In this document: positions 1-6,453 of the stretch, piece after piece
Layout: every line of letters begins with the position of its first letter
How positions within the stretch are numbered: the first letter of the stretch is position 1
Origin: Desulfobacteraceae bacterium
GTDB taxonomy: Bacteria; Desulfobacterota; Desulfobacteria; Desulfobacterales; Desulfobacteraceae
Length of the DNA: 7,606 nt
Assembly (NCBI GenBank): GCA_015486915.1
Contig: WFQS01000198.1
Coordinates: 1 to 7,606, forward strand
Direction of reading: 5' to 3'
Notes under the pieces: model-generated
What the model was told of the DNA's origin: nothing
Databases searched by the model: none
Seen by the model: only the letters and a program-made list of their open reading frames with translations
Translations under genes and position numbers: made by a program

Positions 1-247
1 CAACTCCGAGAGCTGAAGCAAGATCAAGTCCTGATAGCCCGCCTGTTCCGGGAATTGACACGGCAAGTCCGTTTTTAAAAACATTGGGATCAAGCCAGAT
101 TTCAATATTGTCAGGAATAATTTTTTGCGGAATCTGCGGAAAAAGAGAAGCCGCTGCTGCTGCACCAAGGGCAATGGCAGTGGGCTCCGTACATCCAAGG
201 GCTGGTTTTACTTCAAGCCTTAAAATATCTTTTACAGTGTATTTCAT
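1..247 (-). CDS. cyuA: L-cysteine desulfidase / UPF0597 (CyuA/YhaM) family, 5' part only
   Basis: This is the N-terminal 82 codons of a gene that runs off the left edge of the window. The family comprises iron-sulfur enzymes that split L-cysteine into sulfide, pyruvate and ammonia in the cytoplasm (E. coli YhaM/CyuA, Methanocaldococcus L-cysteine desulfidase) and is related to the alpha chain of iron-sulfur L-serine dehydratase. The recognisable blocks are PALGCTEPTAIAL at residues 15-27, whose Cys19 is a conserved cysteine of the family, and FKNGLAVSIPGTGG at 57-70. The start ATG is preceded by a GGGGG ribosome site ending 4 nt upstream, and no signal peptide is present. It follows gene H on the same strand but has no obvious functional link to the envelope genes. 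It may be the last gene of the transcript or have its own promoter. Substrate (cysteine rather than serine) is inferred from family only. Confidence 0.85.
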   Translation of the reverse strand, partial: MKYTVKDILRLEVKPALGCTEPTAIALGAAAAASLFPQIPQKIIPDNIEIWLDPNVFKNGLAVSIPGTGGLSGLDLASALGV

Positions 248-265
248 TTTACCCCCGTTGATTTA

Positions 266-296
266 ATTATGTTCGCCCTGCAGCACTTTCTGGCAA
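266..296 (-). promoter_or_regulatory. Weak candidate sigma70 promoter for the cysteine desulfidase gene
   Basis: Reading the minus strand, TTGCCA (291-296, 5 of 6 to the -35 consensus) is followed after 19 nt by CATAAT (266-271, 5 of 6 to the -10 consensus). Transcription would begin near 258-260 and give a leader of only about a dozen bases that already contains the GGGGG ribosome site. The spacer is longer than ideal. The same stretch may instead be the shifted tail of gene H, so this is only a candidate. Confidence 0.22.
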
Positions 297-369
297 ATAA
301 TTGAAGTGATTCCAAGCGCCGTTCAAAATCATCGTCTCAGCGTATTTCAGCTTGGCCTCATGGCGGTTA
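267..369 (-). other. Possible frameshifted C-terminal tail of gene H
   Basis: Directly after the stop of H (TAA at 367-369) the +1 frame is open down to TAA at 267-269. It reads as protein-like sequence with mixed charged and aromatic residues, including HEAKLKYAETMILNGAWNHF. This stretch has a visibly balanced base composition, unlike the other two spacers of the locus (1483-1583 and 2769-2866), which are strongly AT-rich. Removing one A from the A5 run at 386-390 would join the H frame to this frame. The merged protein would end only 19 nt before the next start codon. It has no good start of its own: a TAA stop in this frame sits at 456-458 and the first possible start after it is a TTG. 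I therefore read it as a shifted or eroded tail of H rather than a separate gene, with modest confidence. Confidence 0.35.
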
Positions 370-1482
370 TTCAAAACCCGGGGCATTTTTCCGAGTGGCA
401 TTATCAGGATCATGACGGCCTGACAGATCGCGGGCTCTTGCCCTGTCCCGATCAATTACATACTGGATGGAAGCCGGCGTTACTCTGGCTGATCGAAACC
501 CCTGCATCATTTTCACTTCCGATGCGGAATATCTGTAAGGAACACCTTTGATCCTGATATATCCACCGGCATCAAGAATATCATTTATCATTTTATTAAT
601 ATTGGTCTTCAACCTGAATGTGTCAGTGTCATCAGGATCGACTTCAACGCGCCAGAGGGTAAAACATCTCTGGGGATTATTGGCAACAATTTCCTGGGCA
701 GCTATTTTCGCATTCACAACTCCCCTTACCGTATTTAAAACTTTACCAAAAACCTCTGCCAGTTCTTCTTCATTGGCCCCGGTCAGTTTCAGTTCAATAA
801 TGTTCCCATGGGCTCTGATGTTTTTGGCAAGCCCACCCTTTGCCATGGCAGTACCGGAACCGACATTATTTGTCACGGTATTGCCATTGCCATGAATGCC
901 GTGCCTGTTGTTGCCCCAGGCAGTTAGAATTCTGCCTGCCCAGCTGCCGATCTCTTTTTCAGAATCTCTTACAGCCCGGTCAAAATCAGACCGGGTGACA
1001 ACATAATCTCTGTCATCAGCAATACCAAGATCTCTTCGGGCACTGTCATAGCCCTCAAGATAAACCTGGGAATGTGCTTTCCAATAGCCATCAGAAGTTT
1101 TTCTCACTTTTACATCAAGTTTTACAACAATAACGGCATCAAGGCCGTATCTATGGCACAATTCCCCGGATACCAGAGGAGAATCTTCTCTTGCCCTCTG
1201 CAGGGTGCGGTTTAATTCTTTTTCAGCTGCATCCTGTGCAAACGGATTCAGTACTTCAAAATTGGCATTAACCAGTTCTCTGTTGATAAAACCCACCATC
1301 CTCCTGTAGTGTGAAGCAGCTTTGCCCATATTGACCTCCACGCCGTTTTCCACATAAATGGGCAGTACGGCGATCCTGGTTCTAAGTGCTGCCTGGGCAG
1401 ATAATGCACCCATGACAACCAGTACAAGTGTAAGCAAAAAAATCAATCCGGTTCTTTTATGGCTCTGGTTTAAATTCTTCAT
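367..1482 (-). CDS. Gene H: exported CsgG/FlgT-like periplasmic protein
   Basis: This is a 371-residue protein. I start it at the ATG at 1482, not the in-frame ATG at 1500, because GGGAGG lies 6 nt upstream of 1482 and overlaps the codons after 1500. A signal peptide spans residues 1-31 (basic start, hydrophobic 11-27, cleavage after AQA) and there is no lipobox. Residues 34-189 look like a CsgG/LpoB/FlgT-middle type alpha/beta domain: strand RIAVLPIYVENG, helix and strand to NANFEVLNPF (72-81), strand AVIVVKLDVKV (116-126), then a helix with SEKEIGSWAGRIL (174-186). A Gly/Asn-rich segment covers 190-227. A second domain begins near 228 with NIIELKLTGANEEELAEV, followed by strands and helix to about 310. 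The charged end may be a frameshift product. Proteins of this type sit in outer-membrane-linked assemblies such as flagellar rings or curli channels. The family call rests on pattern, not on a search. H lies 101 nt downstream of G. Confidence 0.72.
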   Translation of the reverse strand: MKNLNQSHKRTGLIFLLTLVLVVMGALSAQAALRTRIAVLPIYVENGVEVNMGKAASHYRRMVGFINRELVNANFEVLNPFAQDAAEKELNRTLQRAREDSPLVSGELCHRYGLDAVIVVKLDVKVRKTSDGYWKAHSQVYLEGYDSARRDLGIADDRDYVVTRSDFDRAVRDSEKEIGSWAGRILTAWGNNRHGIHGNGNTVTNNVGSGTAMAKGGLAKNIRAHGNIIELKLTGANEEELAEVFGKVLNTVRGVVNAKIAAQEIVANNPQRCFTLWRVEVDPDDTDTFRLKTNINKMINDILDAGGYIRIKGVPYRYSASEVKMMQGFRSARVTPASIQYVIDRDRARARDLSGRHDPDNATRKNAPGFE

Positions 1483-1494
1483 CCTCTTCCTCCC
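1483..1494 (-). promoter_or_regulatory. Ribosome binding site that fixes the start of gene H
   Basis: On the minus strand GGGAGG (1489-1494) is followed by AAGAGG and then the ATG at 1482, a spacing of 6 nt. The alternative in-frame ATG at 1500 precedes this site and has only AT-rich sequence upstream. The shorter protein also gives a normal signal peptide beginning MKNLNQSHKR. Confidence 0.8.
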
Positions 1495-1583
1495 ATTCAT
1501 TCATTTAATTATTATTGTTTTTTTGTTTTCTGTTCTTACAACCGGTTATCGAAGAAAAATCTGATTATTCTCATTTTTATTTT

Positions 1584-2768
1584 TTAATCAAAACCCTTGT
1601 CCTGTGAATCAAATTTTTTCTGCGGTGAATACGGCTGTTCAGTATAGTATCCCGGTTTGAAATTTTTCTTTTTTATAACAGTGGAAATTTCACCATTGAA
1701 CCATGCCCGTGATGTAAATCCTGAGATATAGGTACCGGCTGAGTTTTGAGGAACAAACCGGCCATTGCTGTCACTTAATGGTGTAACTCGCCAGATGGCC
1801 CGCAGTGCAACCTGTATTAATCCGGTATGGGGCCGGGATTTTGTTTCAGCCATCAGCAGAACTGATCCGGGTTTAAACCGTTCAGTGTCCAGTTCAAAAA
1901 GCTTTCTGTTTTTCTGATAAAAATCAACCTGGCGGAATACAGATGCAAAATCATCCTGGTTTACGGAACAGGTCATACCATCCATGGAAGCCAATGTCTG
2001 CTGTAATTCCCGGATCAGCGCATTTTTAAATCCGGGCTCGGTGCTGATAAAATTTCCGGAGCAGAGAACGACCTGTATTTCATCATTGGAGATCAGGTAT
2101 TGTCCTGATTTTATACCTCTTTTCAAAAAAGCCTGCAGCTCTGAAGCAAGGCTGTAGCACAACTGCTCCATGGACCGGTATGGATTTTCCTTAAGCCCGG
2201 CGGGAAGTGGAATGGATTTAGCTTGTTCACCAAGCAGCATGGTTCCAGGACTTTTTTTATCATATTTTAATATGGTCTCCGCTTTTAAACCCGGAATATT
2301 TCTTGAACCGGCCCCTTTTGCATGAACTGATACCCGGATTTGCCCAAGCACTTCATCCGGAACCACATCAACTATAAAAATGACAGAATCCCCAAACAGA
2401 TCTGACCCGGTACAGGAATGTCCTTTTAAGGAAAGCGGTTTTCCCTCGCGAAGTTCAAACCAGTTTTCACGGGAGAGACTGACAATCTCCCTATCAGCTG
2501 AAAGTCGGGATAAAAGCCTGTGGATAACCACTTCGTCCAGCCGGGTATAATTTTTATTATCCAGCAGCGCCCCTGAGACAACAGCTGCCGGCGCAAGCCT
2601 TGAAATCCTTGTCCTGGATGCAGATACCACATCCTGCACAAGAGTTTCCAGTTTTTGATCAAAGTCGGATTTATATTGTGCGGAAACCGTGTGGGGAACG
2701 CAGCCGGCCAATATCACCGCTGCAAAAAGTCCGACCAATGCCGTTATTTTCTTTATTAAATTTTCCAT
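1584..2768 (-). CDS. Gene G: outer-membrane-type lipoprotein with two FlgO/CsgG-like halves
   Basis: This is a 394-residue lipoprotein. Residues 1-22 form a signal sequence and the lipobox ILAGC puts the lipidated cysteine at 23. Residue +2 is Val, so no inner-membrane retention signal is seen and the outer membrane is likely. The mature part appears to contain two related alpha/beta units. In the first (about 37-155) a helix leads to AAVVSGALL (61-69), a helix DEVVIHRLLSRLSAD (78-92) and EIVSLSRENW (94-103). In the second (about 200-330) a helix leads to DEIQVVLCSGNF (229-240), a helix FKNALIRELQQTLAS (247-261) and MTCSVNQDDF (265-274). The order of helix, strand, helix, strand is that of FlgO, LpoB and CsgG-type domains. 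The C-terminal 25 residues are polar and probably flexible. The ribosome site is unremarkable: GAGG lies 12 nt upstream. It sits 98 nt after F and 101 nt before H. Likely role is an outer-membrane partner of the locus; the specific function is unknown. Confidence 0.78.
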   Translation of the reverse strand: MENLIKKITALVGLFAAVILAGCVPHTVSAQYKSDFDQKLETLVQDVVSASRTRISRLAPAAVVSGALLDNKNYTRLDEVVIHRLLSRLSADREIVSLSRENWFELREGKPLSLKGHSCTGSDLFGDSVIFIVDVVPDEVLGQIRVSVHAKGAGSRNIPGLKAETILKYDKKSPGTMLLGEQAKSIPLPAGLKENPYRSMEQLCYSLASELQAFLKRGIKSGQYLISNDEIQVVLCSGNFISTEPGFKNALIRELQQTLASMDGMTCSVNQDDFASVFRQVDFYQKNRKLFELDTERFKPGSVLLMAETKSRPHTGLIQVALRAIWRVTPLSDSNGRFVPQNSAGTYISGFTSRAWFNGEISTVIKKKNFKPGYYTEQPYSPQKKFDSQDKGFD

Positions 2769-2831
2769 CTTTAATCTTTACCTCTACATTAATTATTCCT
2801 GATTCCCTGTTTTTTTCTATATTCTTTATCA

Positions 2832-2858
2832 AGTATAAGAACACAACCAGTTTAACAA
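2832..2858 (-). promoter_or_regulatory. Weak candidate internal promoter before gene G
   Basis: In the AT-rich F-G spacer the minus strand carries TTGTTA (2853-2858, -35-like) and TATACT (2832-2837, good -10-like) separated by 15 nt. The spacer is short, so strength is doubtful. The 98-nt gap, long compared with the A-F junctions, is what makes a separate promoter for G and H plausible. Confidence 0.22.
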
Positions 2859-2866
2859 CCCTTATT

Positions 2867-3619
2867 TTAAGATCGCTCAATAATTTTTGCCCAAGTCATT
2901 ATTTTTTTTGAATACCCCCGTTTATCAATTACCTTTTGTGTTCCCTTTGAAAAAATCAAAATTTTATTTTTTACCTTTGCACCACAGACAGGGCCAGCAT
3001 AATAATATTCCAAAGGGAAGCGCCATGATACGATATTTTTTCTCTCATTGTTTTTAATTTTTTTATCTGCCAGTGCTTTTTTATACATCCGATCCAGATA
3101 CCAGGTCCCTGCCATTATGGATGCCCGGGGATCAAACGGGTCACAGGGAATGATAATCTTCCTTTTTTTCAGGTCATTTCGTGCCATCCTGAACGTGGCA
3201 TTTATTGTCTGCATCAGGCCCTTTGCAGAACTGGTTTTTGCCTTTGCCACCGGATTACCTCCGGATTCCGCCATGATAACCGATTTAATGATCACTTCCG
3301 GTACATTAAATGTAAAAGCAGCCGTTGCAATGAATGTTTCATAGTCATCCAGCTGGTGATTTATTTTCAATGCCACGCTTTTTGCCGCCCTGATATCGGT
3401 TGCCGCTTTGATTTCCTCCTCCCGGGAAAACGGCAGAAAGACCTCACGCAATTTTATCCATGGATCATCTGCATGCACAGAACAAGACGAAGCAGGGGGC
3501 TTATTTCCTGTCATAAATTTTTTTTGAAGCTTTAACCAGGGATCTTGTGCCGCAAATGCACTCACCCCTGTTTCAAAAGCAAGAAAACAGATCAGTAAAA
3601 TCCAGAAAAAAATTTTCAT
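2867..3619 (-). CDS. Gene F: exported SLT-family lytic transglycosylase
   Basis: This 250-residue protein has a signal peptide (1-24, cleavage near FAA-Q) and a C-terminal SLT domain that cleaves the MurNAc-GlcNAc bond of peptidoglycan to leave a 1,6-anhydro end. The diagnostic blocks are IMAESGGNP (115-123) with the catalytic Glu118, SSAKGLMQTINAT (130-142), a helix ASIMAGTWYLDRMY (166-179), and EYYYAGPVCG (204-213), which corresponds to the usual A-YN-GP block. Ahead of the domain, two short repeats DPW(L/I)KL occur at 26-31 and 52-57. The mature protein has Cys46, Cys159 and Cys212, so a disulfide is possible. The start overlaps the stop of E by 4 nt (ATGA), implying translational coupling, with AAGGG upstream as a modest ribosome site. 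In this context it probably opens or remodels the wall for the envelope complex encoded around it. That role is inferred; the enzyme family is clear. Confidence 0.92.
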   Translation of the reverse strand: MKIFFWILLICFLAFETGVSAFAAQDPWLKLQKKFMTGNKPPASSCSVHADDPWIKLREVFLPFSREEEIKAATDIRAAKSVALKINHQLDDYETFIATAAFTFNVPEVIIKSVIMAESGGNPVAKAKTSSAKGLMQTINATFRMARNDLKKRKIIIPCDPFDPRASIMAGTWYLDRMYKKALADKKIKNNERKNIVSWRFPLEYYYAGPVCGAKVKNKILIFSKGTQKVIDKRGYSKKIMTWAKIIERS

Positions 3620-4068
3620 TGTATAACCCTTACAAATGCAACTGAAATCTGATTATCAGAAAAAAATTTAAATGTATCAAGATAATCAAAAAGAGAAATT
3701 GTCTGATTTTTATCTTTTTTTATGTACAGAAATTTTTGAACCTTATCTCCATTTTTTTTGATGGTGATCCGCTTATCCTGTTCCAGCTTTTCCATATCTG
3801 TTGACGGATTATACAATATTCTGCCAAATCTCAGATAAAGTGCGCCGTTTTTTTTCTCAAGCACGGCTACATTTTTCTCCGGTACCCGGGAAAAAGAGGA
3901 TTTTCCATTTCCATTCTGATCCGGAGCTTTCTGCCTGGATTCCGAGGAGTTCATCGACATCAACAGCATAAATGAGAACATCATGACCAGTAAAAACAGA
4001 TAGGCAAACAAATCTTTTCCGGGATCACCGGACATGGCATTTATATTGATCCTGTTTCTTGTTCTCAT
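3616..4068 (-). CDS. Gene E: ExbD/TolR-like stator partner
   Basis: This is a 150-residue protein with a short basic cytoplasmic start, one transmembrane helix (about 20-38) and a periplasmic C-terminal region. The block GDPGKDLFAYLFLLVMMFSF (14-33) places Asp19 at the start of the helix, where ExbD, TolR and MotB carry the aspartate needed for proton use. The region 100-150 ends in a strand-helix-strand pattern (FLYIKKDKNQTISLFDYLDT, then ISVAFVRV) like the TolR/ExbD periplasmic fold. The length is typical of ExbD/TolR and much shorter than MotB, and there is no OmpA-like peptidoglycan-binding domain. The start overlaps the stop of D by 4 nt and the stop overlaps the start of F by 4 nt. It would form the ion channel with D in the inner membrane. 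What it drives is not shown by the sequence. Confidence 0.86.
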   Translation of the reverse strand: MRTRNRININAMSGDPGKDLFAYLFLLVMMFSFMLLMSMNSSESRQKAPDQNGNGKSSFSRVPEKNVAVLEKKNGALYLRFGRILYNPSTDMEKLEQDKRITIKKNGDKVQKFLYIKKDKNQTISLFDYLDTFKFFSDNQISVAFVRVIQ

Positions 4069-4634
4069 GATGAACCTCCTTCCAGGACTTCACATATTTT
4101 CAGGCTGACCATGGCTTCGAGGCGCTTTGCCCGGGTTAACACCAGGCCGGATCCGATGATGGTTAAAACCACCCCGCCAATAACTGCGGCACCCAGGGAT
4201 GTATATAATGCTGTTGACAGGCCGTTATTCCAGGAGGCAGCAAAAACTTCTGCAGCGGCCTTTCCCGTGGCAAGACCACGAAACATCTCATTAAATGCGC
4301 CGATTGATCCAAAAATAGTGCCGGCAAAACCTATCAGTACCAGGATGCTGACGTATCCTGTAATGGCCTGGAAATGGACATGGATACAGCAGTCTATCTC
4401 CGCCCAGATGGCATCCACCACATAGGCTGTATCAGAGTTTTTATCAGCAGCTGTTTTTTCAAGCCGGACAAACAGGGGCTCTATAAATGAAAAAGTTGCA
4501 TCACTGTTTTCAGGTACATGGCGAAGATAATCATAAAGTAAAACAATACGGTGAATCAAAAGATAAATATACACAAGAAAAACCAAACCAAAAAACAAGC
4601 CGAAATTTTTGAAAAACCATCCAAGAAAATCCAT
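4065..4634 (-). CDS. Gene D: MotA/TolQ/ExbB-family proton channel subunit
   Basis: This 189-residue inner-membrane protein has three predicted helices: about 11-33, 91-114 and 138-166, with a cytoplasmic stretch between the first two. Helix 2 contains LIGFAGTIFGSIGAF (100-114), matching the TolQ/ExbB block LIGLxGTVxGIxxAF. Helix 3 contains TALYTSLGAAVIGG (141-154), matching the second conserved block. Thr106 and Thr145 fall where TolQ has its two channel threonines. It is somewhat shorter than TolQ (about 230 residues) because the cytoplasmic loop is small. Its C terminus, EGGSS, is encoded by the ribosome site of E. It lies 21 nt downstream of C and overlaps E. Such subunits assemble as pentamers around a TolR/ExbD dimer and convert ion flow into motion. 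Assignment to the superfamily is firm; TolQ, ExbB or a separate branch cannot be decided here. Confidence 0.92.
   Translation of the reverse strand: MDFLGWFFKNFGLFFGLVFLVYIYLLIHRIVLLYDYLRHVPENSDATFSFIEPLFVRLEKTAADKNSDTAYVVDAIWAEIDCCIHVHFQAITGYVSILVLIGFAGTIFGSIGAFNEMFRGLATGKAAAEVFAASWNNGLSTALYTSLGAAVIGGVVLTIIGSGLVLTRAKRLEAMVSLKICEVLEGGSS
4075..4081 (-). promoter_or_regulatory. Consensus Shine-Dalgarno of gene E inside the end of gene D
   Basis: The minus strand reads AAGGAGG six nt before the start codon of E. The same bases encode the Glu-Gly-Gly tail of D, and the D stop overlaps the E start as ATGA. The arrangement should couple translation of the two channel subunits. Confidence 0.8.
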
Positions 4635-4638
4635 TTCT

Positions 4639-4653
4639 CCCCCCCCTTTTTTT
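4639..4653 (-). promoter_or_regulatory. A7-G8 homopolymer run forming the ribosome site of gene D
   Basis: On the minus strand seven A (4647-4653) are followed directly by eight G (4639-4646), then AGAA and the ATG at 4634. The G run serves as the Shine-Dalgarno sequence. Back-to-back homopolymers of this length are prone to slippage, and gain or loss of a base would alter ribosome binding or spacing without changing the protein. Confidence 0.6.
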
Positions 4654-4655
4654 GC

Positions 4656-5738
4656 CTACAACAGACCTGCGCGTTTCAATGCTTCAATATCCTTTTGACC
4701 GGCAAAACAAACCCGGGGATCAACAATAACCGAACCATGGGAAACAAAATCCACCCGCGTCGGAACAAAGATTCCGAATGCACCGCCGCTGTCTTTTTTT
4801 ACCGCATAAACCACGCCCAGCACATCTGCTGTTCCGGGGTCGGTATCATCCGGCAGGTTCTTTTGTTTCAGGCTCCATTCGAAAGCCTTCATTGCCCTTG
4901 CATAAATGGCATTCCGGACGAAATCATAGGTATAATACCTGACCTGGATATCATCATTCTTATGATAACCGGAAGCTTTTAAAGCATCTCCCCACTTTTC
5001 CCAGGGATCTGAAACCACGAAACATGTGGTGGAAAACTCGGATAAAGCAGATGCAGCCACCCTTGAATGATCCGTTAAGTCCATATGCGGAACTCCCTGT
5101 TTTATTGCCACCACTTTCATCTGGAACAGATCATAAACATTTTCAAGATTAACAATCCTCAATGCAACCAGCTTTTTTTTCATATCAAAACCGTTTCCGG
5201 ATGCCTGCCATTCATCATAAAGGTCAAAATAGGTTTTGCTGTCTAATATAAGCGGTTTACCCAGACTGACCGGCTTTGGTTCTGACCGGTTAATCAGGGT
5301 TTTCATTTTTTCCGATACCAGCTGAACCCCGGCATGTACCGGTAATGAAGGTTTGCTTAATTTTGCCGTCACTGCAGATTTTTTTTCTGCACGGACAGGT
5401 GCTTTAACAGTTTTTCCAGAGTCCTTTGCAGGATTCTTCTTTCCTCTGGACCTGTCCTGTGCCTTTGCGGTCAGTTTTACCGCTGCCTGTTGTTTTTTAT
5501 CTTTTTTGACTGTTTTCTGCGGCATTGCCTTTTTAGAAGCTTCCGGCTTCTTAACAGGTTTCTGCCCTTTTTTCTTCTCAGGTTCAAATACATGCTCGAT
5601 CTTCACTAAAACATGGTTCGCTGTCCGGGTCATCTTATACATGACAGAGAAGACAATCAGCAGGATTAAAAAGAAAATCAACGCAACCCTCCCGGTTTTC
5701 AGGCGGTTGTTTCTTTTATTCTCCAATGATACTTGCAT
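4656..5738 (-). CDS. Gene C: TonB/TolA-like inner-membrane protein with periplasmic linker
   Basis: This 360-residue protein has a short basic cytoplasmic segment (1-17), one transmembrane helix (18-34, VALIFFLILLIVFSVMY), and a low-complexity linker at 52-131 with 24 Lys, 7 Pro and 11 Ala. A globular region follows from about 138 to 360. The layout is that of TonB or TolA, where a linker spans the periplasm. However, the SxxxH-type helix motif of TonB is absent and I do not recognise the C-terminal domain. That domain includes LVALRIVNLENVYDLFQMKV (190-209), SDPWEKW (243-249) and a helix rich in aromatic residues near 262-282. The start ATG overlaps the end of B by 23 nt and has GGAGG 9 nt upstream. 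D follows after 21 nt. Being encoded next to D and E, it is a fair candidate for the transducer moved by the channel; that is inference. I do not know a named family for it. Confidence 0.82.
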   Translation of the reverse strand: MQVSLENKRNNRLKTGRVALIFFLILLIVFSVMYKMTRTANHVLVKIEHVFEPEKKKGQKPVKKPEASKKAMPQKTVKKDKKQQAAVKLTAKAQDRSRGKKNPAKDSGKTVKAPVRAEKKSAVTAKLSKPSLPVHAGVQLVSEKMKTLINRSEPKPVSLGKPLILDSKTYFDLYDEWQASGNGFDMKKKLVALRIVNLENVYDLFQMKVVAIKQGVPHMDLTDHSRVAASALSEFSTTCFVVSDPWEKWGDALKASGYHKNDDIQVRYYTYDFVRNAIYARAMKAFEWSLKQKNLPDDTDPGTADVLGVVYAVKKDSGGAFGIFVPTRVDFVSHGSVIVDPRVCFAGQKDIEALKRAGLL

Positions 5739-6438
5739 GGCCTACTGCCTCCGTTATTTTTTGATCAATAACAGGATCTTCAGGTCCAAGACCCCGCTTC
5801 TGCCATAGTGAAATTTGTTTTGCAATACCGGCTTCAATCCCTGGCCATGCCCTGGCAAGCCGGTCTCTTTTTTTTATAAATGCCTTAAAATACGCTGAAG
5901 TCTCAAAATAAGAGCGTACCCGTGTCATGTTCCGGCCGCCCATGGTCTGGGGAGACATGTTATAGGCAGATAAATGCTCACAGGCATCGAGACTGATTTG
6001 AATCAGGTCAACATAGGTATCAATCTCGTCTTTAATATTGGACTTCATCATTTTATATTTTTCAGTGATAAACCGTGTCCTTTTTTCCTTGTTCTTTTCT
6101 CCTGCTTTTTCAGGCAGCCCCCTGAACAATTCATTTTCCTTTGCAAATTTAAGATCATCTTTATATTCAGCATAAGTTGCCAGTTTTGAAGAGTAAAGCA
6201 CCATTTTTTTTAAATTGGAAAAATATTCATAAAAATAAATTTTCTGCTGGTTTCTCTCTATTGAGGCCCTGTCAAATTTTTCTACGATCTGTCGGGACAT
6301 TTTTTCTGTATCTGCCATCAAATTCTGCCTTGATTTTGTTGTATAGTCCTTGAAAAGGCTCTGGGCGTGTCCGGAGGCTGTAATCCAGAACATTAGACTG
6401 ATCATGGCAATCAATTTACAGGATATAAGCTTTTTCAT
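5716..6438 (-). CDS. Gene B: exported helical protein of unknown function
   Basis: This is a 240-residue protein with a signal peptide (1-25, cleavage after SGHA, before Gln26) and no lipobox in a suitable place. The mature protein is largely helical and strongly charged: heptad-like stretches cover about 36-70 and 100-150, with a Lys/Glu-rich patch near 113-133. There is no transmembrane helix after the signal sequence and no catalytic motif that I recognise. GGAGG lies 6 nt upstream of the start. It follows A by 15 nt and its end overlaps C by 23 nt, so it should be made together with both. It is probably a periplasmic accessory protein of the envelope complex. This rests only on position and export signal. 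Confidence 0.75.
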   Translation of the reverse strand: MKKLISCKLIAMISLMFWITASGHAQSLFKDYTTKSRQNLMADTEKMSRQIVEKFDRASIERNQQKIYFYEYFSNLKKMVLYSSKLATYAEYKDDLKFAKENELFRGLPEKAGEKNKEKRTRFITEKYKMMKSNIKDEIDTYVDLIQISLDACEHLSAYNMSPQTMGGRNMTRVRSYFETSAYFKAFIKKRDRLARAWPGIEAGIAKQISLWQKRGLGPEDPVIDQKITEAVGHASIIGE

Positions 6439-6453
6439 ATAACCCTCCTTTTT

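Noticed and set aside
312..355. Inverted repeat CCAAGC/GCTTGG between gene H and the desulfidase gene
   Set aside because: The arms are 6 bp with a 32-nt loop and there is no T run, so it is not a terminator.
548..895. Open frame on the plus strand opposite gene H
   Set aside because: It is the antisense of a well-supported gene, has no ribosome site, and its hydrophobic Ser/Leu-rich translation is typical of a shadow frame.
1540..1547. Palindrome AACCGGTT in the G-H spacer
   Set aside because: Eight bases alone can arise by chance; no second copy or paired promoter elements were found to make it an operator.
2671..2880. Open frame across the F-G spacer on the minus strand
   Set aside because: It overlaps the start of G and its AT-rich part reads as Lys/Ile/Asn-rich filler; no convincing ribosome site or family signal.
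5353..5808. Open frame on the plus strand opposite the linker of gene C
   Set aside because: The Phe-rich translation is the antisense of the Lys codons in the linker; no start site or family features.
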